A stretch of DNA of 64,000 nt from Loripinus fragilis (lineage: Eukaryota > Mollusca > Bivalvia > Lucinida > Lucinidae): the NCBI GenBank assembly GCA_964019695.1, contig OZ026530.1, positions 44,563,716 through 44,627,715 of the forward strand. The letters run 5' to 3'. Under the pieces are notes generated by a model. It made no database searches. It saw only the letters and a program-made list of their open reading frames with translations, and had not been told where the DNA came from. Both the position numbers and the translations under genes were made by a program. Positions 63,798-64,000 of this stretch are shown in pieces; positions within the stretch are counted from its first letter, which is position 1; every line of letters begins with the position of its first letter.

Positions 63798-64000
63798 TCA
63801 TGGTTTTCAAAAGTTTTTTTTTCCATGCAGTCACCAAGTTCTTGAGAATTTATTCCAAATGAAAGCCAAACGGCGACTTTTTAAAGAAATTACGCCAACC
63901 TTTTTCTATCCGACCTCCATGTTAGGGGTCTTTCATGCAAACCAAATATCTATGTGTCTTGATCCACATCTGAATTAAGGGTGAGGTTGGCGCCGTTAAA

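Overview
This window looks like non-genic, repeat-saturated DNA from a marine invertebrate, most likely a bivalve mollusc. The basis is AT-rich sequence, canonical GT/AG splice signals, tRNA-derived SINEs, hAT- and pogo-like MITEs, a tyrosine-recombinase element with an SGNH hydrolase, and repeat phrases I associate with bivalve genomes (for example ...AGCTCACC/GGTGAGCT... tails and CAGTTTGGATCCAGATCAGGCC). Species assignment is not possible from the sequence alone. No bacterial gene, rRNA or functional tRNA gene is visible. Most short open frames are translations of tandem or palindromic repeats.

Layout. 1-13.7 kb: SINE copies, a 300-bp tandem family, a palindrome-centred array (3.77-5.16 kb), a 155-bp array (5.38-6.54 kb), a CCCCGCGGGG cluster inside a repeat that recurs inverted at 42.2-43.8 kb, and a pogo-like MITE carrying a nested SINE. 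13.7-18 kb: a 159-bp satellite interrupted by a 2.8-kb element packed with TTCTAGAAC palindromes. 18.4-18.7 kb: one plausible terminal coding exon of unknown function. 19-32.6 kb: dispersed inverted-repeat elements and a satellite with 174-bp higher-order periodicity (26.3-27.9 kb). 32.6-34.5 kb: a 54-bp minisatellite into which two SINEs and a hAT-like MITE have jumped, all with target-site duplications. 35.7-36.2 kb: a MITE with CACTGTA ends. 37.4-38 kb: a LINE reverse-transcriptase relic. 38.3-41.8 kb: a damaged tyrosine-recombinase plus SGNH-hydrolase mobile element. 44.8-47.4 kb: more repeats, including a 72-bp minisatellite derived from a SINE tail and a giant hairpin.

48.5-61 kb is the most gene-like part. 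On the minus strand there are relics of a multi-exon gene that I interpret as a Mutator-like transposase with a DEDDh-exonuclease C-terminus. Its upstream part lies within a 4.75-4.95-kb tandem duplication (51.33-56.28 and 56.28-61.03 kb). The two copies have decayed differently: a SINE and a nonsense codon in the lower copy, a 24-base in-frame gap in the upper. The exonuclease part (48.55-48.85 kb) is frameshifted. 61-64 kb holds hairpin repeats and a 185-bp tandem family, plus one weak possible exon at the right edge.

The window therefore records layered transposition rather than a working pathway. Its main value is the set of datable nested insertions, occupied/empty site pairs, satellites that appear to derive from mobile elements, and two short-palindrome-dense elements (TTCTAGAAC and CCCCGCGGGG) that I cannot place in a known family.
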